Assembly (NCBI RefSeq): GCF_001753245.1
Contig: NZ_CP017415.1
Span: 3,280,040-3,344,039, forward strand
Length of the DNA stretch: 64,000 bases
Direction of reading: 5' to 3'
Source of the DNA: Acidihalobacter yilgarnensis
GTDB lineage: Bacteria; Pseudomonadota; Gammaproteobacteria; DSM-5130; Acidihalobacteraceae
The notes under the pieces are model-generated. The model did not search any database, was not told the DNA's origin, and was given only the letters and a program-made list of their open reading frames with translations. Shown one piece after another: positions 52,677 through 61,785 of the stretch; positions within the stretch are counted from its first letter, which is position 1, and each line of letters opens with the position of its first letter. The position numbers and the translations under genes are program-made.

Positions 52677-53171
52677 TCCAAATTCCTCGAAGTGAGATTT
52701 TAATCAGTTATCCCCTCCTATCTATATTCGGGATAAATCCATCGCTGACATCAATGCCCCATAGCGCAACCTTCATTGCCCGGAATAGATTCCCGTCACC
52801 ATACTGATGATGACTGGGTATCAAAATATCCCGCCTCCAGATCCATAGGATCGGCAATCCACTTACGCATCACTGGGCATTTATCTCGCCTGCCATGTCT
52901 TGTCTGTCCCGATTTCTCAGCACCGTTTCTACACTCGCATCCCTGCCGACCATCAATCGTTTATATGAATGAATCGAAACGATTTTCCACGGCCCGTGTC
53001 ATAGCGACTCGTGACTGGTCGAAGGGAGTCTGATCAAGGAAACATCCAGAAGCCTTACATTCACCTTAAATCCGATTGCAATTTCATTTTATTTTTATTA
53101 ACAAACAACAAGTTATATGTTTTATTAAAAGCATATGAATATCACGTTAACCTTTTGTGAAGGCCAAAATC
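52677..53171. other. AT-rich divergent intergenic region
   Basis: About 495 bp between receptor 2 and the broken regulator. The last 90 bp are very AT-rich (TTTTATTTTTATTAACAAAC near 53090) and should hold promoters. I looked for a Fur-type 19-bp box and saw no convincing one. Confidence 0.45.
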
Positions 53172-53935
53172 ATGCATTGGATATTGCTATCTGGCGAAAC
53201 CGACCAAACGCATTCATTGCGTCGGATTCTGATCAGGGAGGGTTTTAAGGTTGCGCACCCGAGAACGCTAAAACAAACCAGCGACCAACTGATGGTCCGC
53301 TCTTTTTCAGCCATTCTGATGTCTGGATACAGCCATGATGAAATCAGGTCTTGGACGCAGACCATCGAACAGAACCTACTAGTTCGTACAAGTCGGTGCG
53401 CACCTATTTTTTGCTTCGAACAGACGATCACTGCAGATATCAGCAGATAAACGACTGGGCGCCGATATTTTGCGCGCATGAAAATATTTCCGAGGATGAA
53501 ATTCTGCTTAGAGTCCGCGCACTGCTCCGGCGGGCAGCGGGGTATCCGAATCATAGTTATATTGGGCCGCTCGGGCTCGATCCGTTAACCCACCGAGCCT
53601 ATCTGAATGGTTGGCCGATATCCCTGCGCATCAAGGAAATTGAACTGTTGCAGGCGCTCCACGACCACGGTTCTCGCGCAGCGTCTTACGAACAGCTCGA
53701 GGCATTGCTTTGGAACGGCAAGGCTGGCGTACGCGCACGCCTTGCCTCACAGATTAGAAATTTACGCGCCTCGCTCACCCGACAAGGTGTCCCGCTGTCG
53801 ATTCGCAATATCAAGGGTTACGGTTATCGTCTGGTGCTCGCTGGTGCCGCCCCGCGCCCTCACGAAATTTATCGTCCACGACCGGCTACCCGCAGACGCA
53901 GCAACCCCTCTGGCGAGGTGCACAACATGCCCTGA
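53172..53935 (+). pseudogene. Frameshifted OmpR-family regulator with degenerate receiver (C)
   Basis: Homologue of regulator A. The first frame gives MHWILLSGETDQTHSLRRIL (compare MRWILVAG) to TADIS and then stops at 53450. The sequence resumes in another frame at about 53442 with NDWAPIFCAHENISEDEILL, then LLRRAAGYPNHSYIGPLGLD and the winged-helix half ending IKGYGYRLVL. One extra base near 53445 would restore a protein of about 255 residues. It is divergent from receptor 2 as regulator A is from receptor 1. Either the gene is dead or there is a base-calling error. Confidence 0.75.
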
Positions 53936-53950
53936 GACGGGCATGCATTC

Positions 53951-56659
53951 TCAGCCGGCGTCCGCGTGGGCGCCGCCGTTCGCGATGTGTCGCACCAGCG
54001 TGATCAAGGCATCGTCCAGTGCCTGCGCGGAACGCTCGAAATCCACAATGCCCCGTTGCACGATCTTGTCGTCACCCGCTTGCCAGGCCAACGTGGCTTC
54101 CAAGGCGCGTGCGTGCAAGTCGCTGTGACAGCGCTGTAACTCGGCAAACCCAGGGAGCCGCCCATGCCGACGCCCAGCACCCACCAACCAAGCACCCAGT
54201 GCGCAGGCGTGTTCGTCTACACAATCGTGGAGGGGCAGTAACGGGTACTCGTCACACCGGGGAAGCGCCAACGCTTCGAGCTGTTGCGCGACGCCATGGC
54301 GGTGCGCGGTCCGCGCCATCAGTAGCGGCAAATCATCATAGGTGAACCACACGCTTTTCTCGTCGCCCATCCATTCCGCTGGCGGTTGCCAGCCGGCGGC
54401 CCACGCTGCCAACGCCTCGGCCGGCAATGGGTGGCTGATCAGGTAACCCTGAGCGATCTGACAACCTAGCTGCAGCAGTAACTCGCCTTGCTCCACGGAT
54501 TCGACGCCTTCGGCCACCACGTCAAGATTCAACAGGCGCGCGGAGGTCAGGGTCCCGGCGATAATCGCCAGCGCGCGCGGCTCTCTGAGCAGACGGCCGA
54601 CGAAACGCTGGTCGAGTTTGATCTGATTGGCCGGCAGCTCCTGCAGGTAGGTCAGCGAAGCATGCCCGGTGCCGTAGTCGTCCAGCGCCACCGCGAGTCC
54701 ACGTTCGCGGCAGGCGGTCAGCGCCCGTCGCGTAGTCACCAGATCACGCAACGCAGCTTGCTCGGTGACCTCAATTTGCAACCATGGCGTTGCCGTCGGG
54801 TGACGCCGCAGGACATCGTCCACATCATCGATGAAGGCTGGATCGAGCAGATGTTGCGCGCCGATGTTCACCGAGACATACCATTCGTAACCCGCTGCCA
54901 GCCAGTGGTCAATCTGCATTGCTGCGGCCTCGAGTACATAACGCCCGAGCTGGCGAACCAGTTGCGCGCGCAGCTCGACGGCCTCGATAAAACTCGACGG
55001 CATGCGCAGCTCGCCATCGCGTCTCCAACGGATCAATGCCTCCATTCCCCAAATCGAGCCATTGGACATATCGACCTTTGGTTGGTAGTGCAGCACCAAC
55101 TCACCCTGCTCCAGCGCATCGAGGAATTCACGCTGCAACAGATCGATGCGATGTAAATGATCTTCGCGGTCGCGCTCGAACAGCCGATGTACGCCACGAC
55201 CGGCATCCTTTGCCTGGTAAAGCGCAATGTCGGCGTGCCGAATCAGATCCTGCGCATCCACATCGTCGAGCGGATACAGCGTCAGGCCCAGGCTGGCGCC
55301 CACGTGTACCTGCTCGCCTTGGATATGGAAAACCGGCTCGAATGCGCGCTGCACACGGTCGAGTACCAGCTCGGCCTCCGCCAGGGTGCGCAAATTGGGT
55401 AGCAACAAACCAAACTCGTCGCCGCCAAAGCGTGCCACCGTATCGCCCTGTCGCAAGGCCGCCTGTATGCGCGTGGCGACCTCGCGCAGCAGGGCATCGC
55501 CACTCGGGTGCCCCATACGGTCGTTGACCGACTTGAATCCGTCCAGATCGATCATACCCACGCCGAGTATGCGATCCCGGCGCAGGCTCTGAACCATTGC
55601 CTGGCGCAAGCGATCCATGAACAAACCCCGGTTGGGCAGTCCAGTGAGCGGGTCGCGCAGATGGCTTTCCTTGAGCCCGAGCAGCACTTGCCCCAGGCGG
55701 GCGAAAGCCCCGAAAGGGGTTAAATCAATGTGATCGAAGTACCAGCTACGATCGGAATAGACCACGCCCACACCGCGCAGCCCGCCAACCCGACCGAAGG
55801 GGAAAATCGCGACCGCCTCGATGCCTTGATGCGATGAGCACCAATCCGGCAGATTCGCATCCTGACAGGTCAGCACCTTCAAATGGTTATCGTCCAGCGC
55901 CTGCCACAGGGGATCGGCAGGATCGTAGGACACGTCCACCGTCTCCCAGAGTCGCCCGCGACCGGCACCCGCGTGGGCGGTGATCGGTGTATGGCTATCC
56001 TCGATCAGCCCGAACCAAACCGCCGGCAAGTGGCGCGAACGGGTCACGAGCTCATTGCAAATGCTGGCCAGCACATCCTCCGGCGCCGAAAGATCGGCCA
56101 GCTTGAGCGTGGTTTCGATTAGGGCCTGCGAGATCGTGGCCCGCTCGGCCATGGTTTCGTTGTGAATCGCCTCGAAACCGGCGAACTGCAGCATGATATC
56201 TGCCAGCAGCACTCGGAACACCGCCGAGCGCAGCGCGGGGCGCTCGGCCTCGGACAGCTCGCGGATGCGCGCCTCCAGATGATCGAGATACAGGCTATAG
56301 CCCCCCGCCACCCAGACCGGGGAGACATCGTGCGCGTAATGCGCCCGTGCAATATGGCCGACGGAGCGGCTCGCGGTTTCCGGCCAGTCGCTGATCAGAC
56401 CCCGGAAGTGGGCGGCCTGAATGGCCGTCAATTCGCGCAAGCGCTCTATGCCCAGTCGTTCGAACTGGGCGGCAGTCTCGGGGTAGGACAGTAGATAGTC
56501 ATAGAAACGTAGCGCGAGTTGATCGGCTCCCGCGGTCAGATGTGCGGCATGACGGGTCAGCAGTGCCAGCGTGTCGTCGTCCAGCCGGATGAAGCGTCGC
56601 ACACGCGAGAGCAGGTCACGCCAACGTATGTCTTCAGAGGAATCGCGCTTGCCGCTCAT
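53951..56659 (-). CDS. Globin-GAF-GGDEF-EAL-CZB cyclic-di-GMP signalling protein
   Basis: 902 residues, cytoplasmic. The N-terminal sensor globin (about 15-165) has a candidate proximal His in GHIARAHYAHDVSPVW. A GAF-like domain (about 190-330) follows. The GGDEF domain (about 340-510) has intact FGGDEFGLLL at about 408, so cyclase activity is possible. In the EAL domain (about 520-770) the signature reads MEALIRWR and later residues ALDDYGTGHASL and VAEGVES are present, so phosphodiesterase activity is also possible. The C-terminal domain (about 800-890) carries DEHACALGAWLVGAG and CHSDLHARA, the CZB zinc-binding pattern. It may respond to oxygen or redox through haem and to zinc or hypochlorous-acid-type signals through CZB. 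Confidence 0.88.
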   Translation of the reverse strand: MSGKRDSSEDIRWRDLLSRVRRFIRLDDDTLALLTRHAAHLTAGADQLALRFYDYLLSYPETAAQFERLGIERLRELTAIQAAHFRGLISDWPETASRSVGHIARAHYAHDVSPVWVAGGYSLYLDHLEARIRELSEAERPALRSAVFRVLLADIMLQFAGFEAIHNETMAERATISQALIETTLKLADLSAPEDVLASICNELVTRSRHLPAVWFGLIEDSHTPITAHAGAGRGRLWETVDVSYDPADPLWQALDDNHLKVLTCQDANLPDWCSSHQGIEAVAIFPFGRVGGLRGVGVVYSDRSWYFDHIDLTPFGAFARLGQVLLGLKESHLRDPLTGLPNRGLFMDRLRQAMVQSLRRDRILGVGMIDLDGFKSVNDRMGHPSGDALLREVATRIQAALRQGDTVARFGGDEFGLLLPNLRTLAEAELVLDRVQRAFEPVFHIQGEQVHVGASLGLTLYPLDDVDAQDLIRHADIALYQAKDAGRGVHRLFERDREDHLHRIDLLQREFLDALEQGELVLHYQPKVDMSNGSIWGMEALIRWRRDGELRMPSSFIEAVELRAQLVRQLGRYVLEAAAMQIDHWLAAGYEWYVSVNIGAQHLLDPAFIDDVDDVLRRHPTATPWLQIEVTEQAALRDLVTTRRALTACRERGLAVALDDYGTGHASLTYLQELPANQIKLDQRFVGRLLREPRALAIIAGTLTSARLLNLDVVAEGVESVEQGELLLQLGCQIAQGYLISHPLPAEALAAWAAGWQPPAEWMGDEKSVWFTYDDLPLLMARTAHRHGVAQQLEALALPRCDEYPLLPLHDCVDEHACALGAWLVGAGRRHGRLPGFAELQRCHSDLHARALEATLAWQAGDDKIVQRGIVDFERSAQALDDALITLVRHIANGGAHADAG

Positions 56660-56721
56660 GAACCTACCTACCGCGCCGAATGAATCGACTCATGATGATA
56701 TACACCGGGGATCGCTGACGC

Positions 56722-58170
56722 TCATCCGCCGCCTGCAGGCAGATGCATCAGGTCGGCGTTCAGCCACAGATGCACCAAAATACTGGCCGCATACCCCAGC
56801 GCCACGGCCCAGGTCCAGCGCAAATGGCTGGAAAAGGTATAAATTCCTCGCGCCTGACCCATCAGGCCAACACCCGCCGCGGAACCGATGGACAACAGCG
56901 AACCGCCCACGCCCGCGGTCAGCGTGACCAGCAACCACTGACCGTGCGACATGTCCGGTTGCATGGTCAGCACCGCATACATCACGGGAATGTTGTCCAC
57001 CAACGCGGACAGCAGACCGACGATGACATTGGCCGGCGTCGCGCCGAGTCCGCTGTACAGCGCCTCGGAGACCAGCGCGAGATAACCCAACGCGGCCAGA
57101 CCGCCGACACACAGAATCACGCCGTAGAAAAACATCAGTGTGTCCCACTCGGCGCGCTGGAGTTGTGCAAATACATCGAATACGGGAGGTTCCTGTCCGC
57201 CTAGACCCTCCATGCCTGCCAACGCACGCCGTTCACGCATCTTGATGCGATAACCATAAAGCTTGAGCAGGCCGAGTCCTGCCATCATGCCCAGCATCGG
57301 CGGCATGTGCAGAAACTGGTGGAAGGCCACCGCACTGGCGATGGTGATGAAAAACAAGACAATCACCATCGCGCCACCCGGCCTGAGTACCACCCGCTCG
57401 TTCATCGGTCGCGGCCGGCCGTGCGGCACCGCGAAGGACATGATCGCCGCCGGCACCAGCCAGTTCACCACGGCCGGCAGAAACAGATCGAAGAATTGTG
57501 TGAAGGTCACCATGTGCCGCTGCCAGACCATCAGCGTGGTGATGTCGCCGAAGGGACTGAAGGCGCCACCGGCATTCGCCGCCACCACGATGTTGATGCA
57601 AGCAAGCACCACGAAGCGCGGATTGTCGCGCGCCACCGCCATCACCACCGCGGCCATCAGCAAGGCCGTGGTCAGATTATCGGCCACTGGCGAGATAAAA
57701 AAGGCCAGCAAACCCGTGATCCAGAAGATGGTGCGCAACGAAAATCCGCGCGACACCAGCCAGCCGCGCAGCACGTCGAACACGCCGCGCTCCTGCATCG
57801 TGTTGATGTAGGTCATCGCCGCCAACAAGAACAGCATCAGCTCGACGTACTCCAGCAGATTCTCGCGGATCGCCACCTGCGGCAAGGTGGTATTGCCATG
57901 CGCCGCATAGGCCAGCGGCACCATCACCCAGATCACCGCTGCGGCAATCATCACCGGTTTCGACTTGCGCAAATGTAGCGCTTCTTCAGCAACCACCAGA
58001 AGATAGGCGAGCACGAATACAAGCAGGGCAACCATGCCGTACCAGCTTCCAGTGAGATTCCAGAAGACCGGCGGTCCACCCGCGCCCGCTTCAGCGGCCT
58101 GAGCCACCGTAGGCAGCAACAAAGCGAACAGCGCCACGAGAAAAAGGCGAAAGGCTGGCAACGATTTCAT
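56722..58170 (-). CDS. nhaD: NhaD-type Na+/H+ antiporter
   Basis: 482 residues. The signal-like N-terminus (FRLFLVALFALLLPTVAQA) is common in NhaD. About twelve membrane helices follow, with conserved VADNLTTALLMAAVVMAVA, NAGGAFSPFGDITTLMVW and SALVDNIPVMYAVL, the ion-transport superfamily motifs in NhaD. It exports Na+ (or Li+) in exchange for protons and helps pH and salt homeostasis. The start at 58170 is chosen because it gives the usual N-terminus; an in-frame ATG at 58239 is possible. Confidence 0.9.
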   Translation of the reverse strand: MKSLPAFRLFLVALFALLLPTVAQAAEAGAGGPPVFWNLTGSWYGMVALLVFVLAYLLVVAEEALHLRKSKPVMIAAAVIWVMVPLAYAAHGNTTLPQVAIRENLLEYVELMLFLLAAMTYINTMQERGVFDVLRGWLVSRGFSLRTIFWITGLLAFFISPVADNLTTALLMAAVVMAVARDNPRFVVLACINIVVAANAGGAFSPFGDITTLMVWQRHMVTFTQFFDLFLPAVVNWLVPAAIMSFAVPHGRPRPMNERVVLRPGGAMVIVLFFITIASAVAFHQFLHMPPMLGMMAGLGLLKLYGYRIKMRERRALAGMEGLGGQEPPVFDVFAQLQRAEWDTLMFFYGVILCVGGLAALGYLALVSEALYSGLGATPANVIVGLLSALVDNIPVMYAVLTMQPDMSHGQWLLVTLTAGVGGSLLSIGSAAGVGLMGQARGIYTFSSHLRWTWAVALGYAASILVHLWLNADLMHLPAGGG

Positions 58171-58324
58171 GGCTTGAGACCCGTGGTTGTATAACCCGCG
58201 CGGTAATACCGCGACCGGCAAATCGGCCGAGCCTAACATCCTCGCCCACCTGGCACATCCCTAGCGGGGCGTGCCAGGCGCGCGTGGGCTATGCTGGGGC
58301 ATCTGACCATCACCCGGGGGATGC

Positions 58325-60151
58325 ATGACCGAAGCAATGAGCCTGACGCCAACCATGATGGTGGTGCTCGGGTTGCTCGCCTTTACCGTCTTCCTGTTCG
58401 TCACCGAGATCGTCCGCGTGGACGTCGCCGCCGTTCTCGTCATGGTGCTCCTCGGCCTGCTCACGCTGGTGCCTGGGCTGGAGAAACTGACGGATGCCAA
58501 GCGCTTGTTCGAGGGCTTCGCGAGCAATGCGGTGATCTCCATCATCGCCGTGATGATCATCGGCGCCGGACTCGACAAGACCGGCATGATGGGCAGACTC
58601 GCGGGCATGATCCTGCGCGTGGGCGGGCGAACGGAACGCCGCCTCATCCCGCTGATTTCCGGCACCGTCGGCCTGATCTCGAGTTTCATGCAGAACGTCG
58701 GCGCCGCCGCCCTGTTCCTGCCCGTGGTGGCGCGCATCTCGGCGCGCAGCGGCTTACCCATGTCGCGCCTGCTGATGCCGATGGGCTATTGTGCGATTCT
58801 CGGCGGCACCGTCACCCTGGTCGGCTCCAGTCCGCTGATTCTGCTCAACGATCTGCTGCCACCTGGCATTCCCCGCTTCAAACTGTTCGAGGTCACCCCG
58901 ATCGGCCTTGCGCTGTTAGCCACCGGCATCCTCTATTTCGTCATCGCGGGGCGCTACGTGCTGCCCAGCAACAACACCCCCGGCGCTCGCGGTGCCGACG
59001 TGATGGGTTATTTCCGCCGGCTCTACGGTCTCGACCTCGCCGTGATCGAAGCCCGAGTGGCACCCGACAGCCGACTCGCCAGTCGTCTCGTCGGCGAGAT
59101 CGAGGAGGTCGACGGCGTACACGTCATCGCGGCGCTGGTCGACGGCACCCCGATCATCGCCCCACCGCGCGACGTCGCGGTCGAGGCAGGCACCCATCTC
59201 GTGATCATGGTTGAGCGCGCACGACAGGTCAGTTATCTGAACGAAAGCGGACTGACGCCCAAACCTGAACTCGACATATTCAACGATCTGCTCGCACCCA
59301 CCCGCGCCGGCGTCTGCGAGGTGGTCATCCCCACCCGCTCGCGACTGATCGGTCACAGCCTGCGCGAACTATGGATGCGCAAGACTTACGGACTCGCGGT
59401 GCTGGCTATCCACCGCGGACGCGAAACCCTGCGCGAGGGATTGCGGGATGTCGAGCTGCAGCCCGGCGACACGCTCGTGTGCCACAACACCTGGGAGACA
59501 CTCGCGCGCATCGATAGCGACCGCGACTTCGTGGTCGTCACCACCGAATACCCACACGAAGAAGAGCGCCCCCACAAACTGGCCTTCGCCCTGTTTTTCT
59601 TCGCATTGGCCATCGGCCTGGTGTTGTTCTCCCCCCTGCGCCTGTCACTGTCGCTGATGGTTGGCGCCATCGGCATGGTGCTCTCCGGCGTGCTGCATAT
59701 GGACGAGGCCTACAAGGCGGTGGACTGGAAGACCGTATTTCTACTTGCGGCCCTGATCCCGCTGGGCATGTCCATGGAACAGACGGGGACCGCCGCCTGG
59801 ATCGCTGCGCAGGCCCTGCATCTGCTCGACGGAGCGCCACTGTGGGCGATCGAGGCCGTGGTCGCGGTGCTCGCCACCGTATTCTCACTGGTGATGTCGA
59901 ACGTCGGCGCCACCGTACTGCTGGTGCCGCTGGCCATCAGCATGGCCGTGGAATCCGGCGGCGATCCGCGCCTGTTTGCACTGATCGTAGGGCTCGCCAC
60001 CTCCAATTCCTTCATCATCCCCACCCATCAGGTCAACGCACTGATCCTGGGTCCTGGCGGCTATCGGGTGAAGGACTTCCTGCGCGCCGGCGGCATCATG
60101 AGCGTGCTGTTTCTAGTCGTCATGCTACTCATGCTCAATCTGGTTTTCTGA
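58325..60151 (+). CDS. SLC13/DASS-type permease with two RCK-C domains
   Basis: 608 residues. Two membrane halves (about 1-215 and 420-608) flank a cytoplasmic part with two TrkA-C/RCK-C units (about 240-300 and 320-395; GTHLVIMVERA and PGDTLVCHN). Transport motifs include SSFMQNVGAAALFLPV, GGTVTLVGSSPLILL and VMSNVGATVLLVPLAISMAV, typical of the Na+:sulfate/dicarboxylate (CitMHS-like) family. The substrate is uncertain: sulfate, an organic acid or another anion. It is transcribed divergently from nhaD. Confidence 0.87.
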   Translation: MTEAMSLTPTMMVVLGLLAFTVFLFVTEIVRVDVAAVLVMVLLGLLTLVPGLEKLTDAKRLFEGFASNAVISIIAVMIIGAGLDKTGMMGRLAGMILRVGGRTERRLIPLISGTVGLISSFMQNVGAAALFLPVVARISARSGLPMSRLLMPMGYCAILGGTVTLVGSSPLILLNDLLPPGIPRFKLFEVTPIGLALLATGILYFVIAGRYVLPSNNTPGARGADVMGYFRRLYGLDLAVIEARVAPDSRLASRLVGEIEEVDGVHVIAALVDGTPIIAPPRDVAVEAGTHLVIMVERARQVSYLNESGLTPKPELDIFNDLLAPTRAGVCEVVIPTRSRLIGHSLRELWMRKTYGLAVLAIHRGRETLREGLRDVELQPGDTLVCHNTWETLARIDSDRDFVVVTTEYPHEEERPHKLAFALFFFALAIGLVLFSPLRLSLSLMVGAIGMVLSGVLHMDEAYKAVDWKTVFLLAALIPLGMSMEQTGTAAWIAAQALHLLDGAPLWAIEAVVAVLATVFSLVMSNVGATVLLVPLAISMAVESGGDPRLFALIVGLATSNSFIIPTHQVNALILGPGGYRVKDFLRAGGIMSVLFLVVMLLMLNLVF

Positions 60152-60294
60152 GCGGCCGTCTCGCACCGCGACCATATCCCCGCTAGAATGCGGTGATTTT
60201 GCGCGGCGACGCCGCGGCGTTGCGGCCTGCCTGGCCGCCGCCCGCAGGCGGTCCCGGCCGACGGATTTCCCATACGAGTAAAGGAGTCACCGAC

Positions 60295-61185
60295 ATGTCC
60301 AAGCGGCACCCCGTCATCGCGGTCACCGGTTCGTCCGGCGCCGGCACCTCTACCGTCAAACGCGCCTTCGAGCACATCTTCCATCGCGAATCGATCAAGC
60401 CCGTCATCATCGAGGGCGACAGCTACCACCGCTACAATCGCATCGAAATGAAGGCGGCCATGAAGAAGGCGGCCGAGGCGGGTAACAACCACTTCAGCCA
60501 CTTCGGTCCCGAGGCCAATCTCTTCGACAAGATCGAGGAAACCTTCCGCACCTACGGCGAATCCGGCACCGGCAAGAAGCGCTATTACCTGCACAGCGAC
60601 GAAGAGGCCGCCGAACACAACAGCCGCCTCGGCAATGCGCTCAAGGCCGGCGAATTCACCCCCTGGGAAGACATCCCCGAGGACACCGACCTGCTGTTCT
60701 ATGAGGGTCTGCACGGCGGCGTGCGCGATGGCGAGGTCGACGCAGGTGAGTTCGTCGACCTGCTGATCGGTGTGGTGCCCATCGTCAACCTCGAGTGGAT
60801 CCAGAAGATCCACCGCGATAAGGCCGAACGCGGCTACGCGCCCGAGGCCACAGTGGAAACCATGCTCCGCCGTATGCCCGACTACGTGCGCTACATCACC
60901 CCGCAGTTCTCGCACACGGACATCAACTTCCAGCGCGTGCCCCTGGTCGACACCTCCAACCCCTTCATCGCGCGCGACATCCCGACGCCAGACGAGAGCT
61001 TGGTGATCATCCGCTTCAAGGATCCACTGAAGTTCGAGATCGACTTCACCTACCTGCTGGCGATGTTGCAGGGCTCGTTCATGTCCCGCCGCAACGACCT
61101 CGTCGTACCTGGTGGCAAGATGGGCTTCGCCATGGAGATCATCCTCGGCCCCATCATCGACCGCATGCTCAAGGAACGCGGTTAG
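60295..61185 (+). CDS. prkB: Phosphoribulokinase
   Basis: 296 residues, normal for the proteobacterial octameric enzyme. It phosphorylates ribulose 5-phosphate with ATP to give ribulose 1,5-bisphosphate for Rubisco. The P-loop is TGSSGAGTST (11-20), with the substrate and metal region EGDSYHRYNRIEMK and FYEGLHGGVRDGEVD downstream. AAGGAG is 9 nt before the ATG at 60295. Rubisco genes are not in the window. Its presence supports an autotrophic lifestyle. A GC-rich hairpin (61195-61214) follows the stop. Confidence 0.97.
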   Translation: MSKRHPVIAVTGSSGAGTSTVKRAFEHIFHRESIKPVIIEGDSYHRYNRIEMKAAMKKAAEAGNNHFSHFGPEANLFDKIEETFRTYGESGTGKKRYYLHSDEEAAEHNSRLGNALKAGEFTPWEDIPEDTDLLFYEGLHGGVRDGEVDAGEFVDLLIGVVPIVNLEWIQKIHRDKAERGYAPEATVETMLRRMPDYVRYITPQFSHTDINFQRVPLVDTSNPFIARDIPTPDESLVIIRFKDPLKFEIDFTYLLAMLQGSFMSRRNDLVVPGGKMGFAMEIILGPIIDRMLKERG

Positions 61186-61194
61186 AGGTCACGA

Positions 61195-61214
61195 GGCGCC
61201 GCCAGCGGCGCCTC
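61195..61214 (+). terminator. GC-rich hairpin after phosphoribulokinase
   Basis: AGGCGCCGC-CA-GCGGCGCCT, a 9-bp perfect stem, 10 bp past the stop. No T-tract, so it may act as an mRNA stabiliser rather than a strong terminator. Confidence 0.5.
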
Positions 61215-61229
61215 GCGCAGGGCTGAGAT

Positions 61230-61267
61230 ACGTGACCTCGGGTGCTATGATTCCCCCGAGGTCACGT
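61230..61267 (+). promoter_or_regulatory. 13-bp inverted repeat around a probable -10 element
   Basis: Arms ACGTGACCTCGGG (61230-61242) and CCCGAGGTCACGT (61255-61267) are perfect. The spacer contains TGCTATGAT (61243-61251), an extended -10-like element 15 bp before the second arm ends. A -35-like CTGAGA lies 17 bp upstream. It precedes the ATG at 61282 by 14 bp. The layout fits an operator that blocks the promoter of the downstream genes when bound by a dimeric repressor. Confidence 0.55.
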
Positions 61268-61281
61268 CACACCCGGAGCCC

Positions 61282-61722
61282 ATGCCCTTAATATCCACCG
61301 CTTCACCCCTGGCACGATTCCGCGCGCGCTACCAAGGCCGCACGCTGATTGTCCACCGCGGCTTTGTGCCGAATTGGCTGACCGAGCTGCTCACGCAACC
61401 CGGCGGCGGCGGCCACTTCCGCATCGACGTCCGCCACTTCAGCGCAGATGATTCAACACCGGTCGAATGGCTGGTACGCCGGCATGTATTGCCCCTGGAG
61501 CTGCCGCTCCCACTGTTGATACAGGTGACCGACGAGGCGCTCTATCTGCGCCATCTGCTGCGTGGCGAGCAGCCGGTCCACCCCAGCGAGATTTTCTGGT
61601 TCCTGGAAGAAATCGCCGAACGCCACCACGCGTGCCTACGCCCGGACGGCGCTTCGCTTGAGGCCAAAACAGGCATGCCGTTGACCGACAACGAGGCACG
61701 CGCCATGCTCGACAGCCTGTAG
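61282..61722 (+). CDS. Hypothetical protein, possible PRK-linked small protein
   Basis: 146 residues, soluble, with no signal. The middle is LRRGEQ/HHAC-rich: LYLRHLLRGEQPVHPSEIFW and LEEIAERHHACLRP. I recognise no family. It starts 14 bp after the inverted-repeat promoter and precedes the FIST protein by 63 bp in the same direction, so the two are probably one transcript. Confidence 0.7.
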   Translation: MPLISTASPLARFRARYQGRTLIVHRGFVPNWLTELLTQPGGGGHFRIDVRHFSADDSTPVEWLVRRHVLPLELPLPLLIQVTDEALYLRHLLRGEQPVHPSEIFWFLEEIAERHHACLRPDGASLEAKTGMPLTDNEARAMLDSL

Positions 61723-61785
61723 CGCCCGGTCACGACTTGGCCGAACCGACCACTGCCACACACAGACGGACCGCATCGACGCCTC

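Noticed and set aside
48424-53171. Fur boxes upstream of the TonB receptors
   Set aside because: No convincing match to GATAATGATAATCATTATC was seen in 48424-48615 or 52677-53171; iron control stays open.
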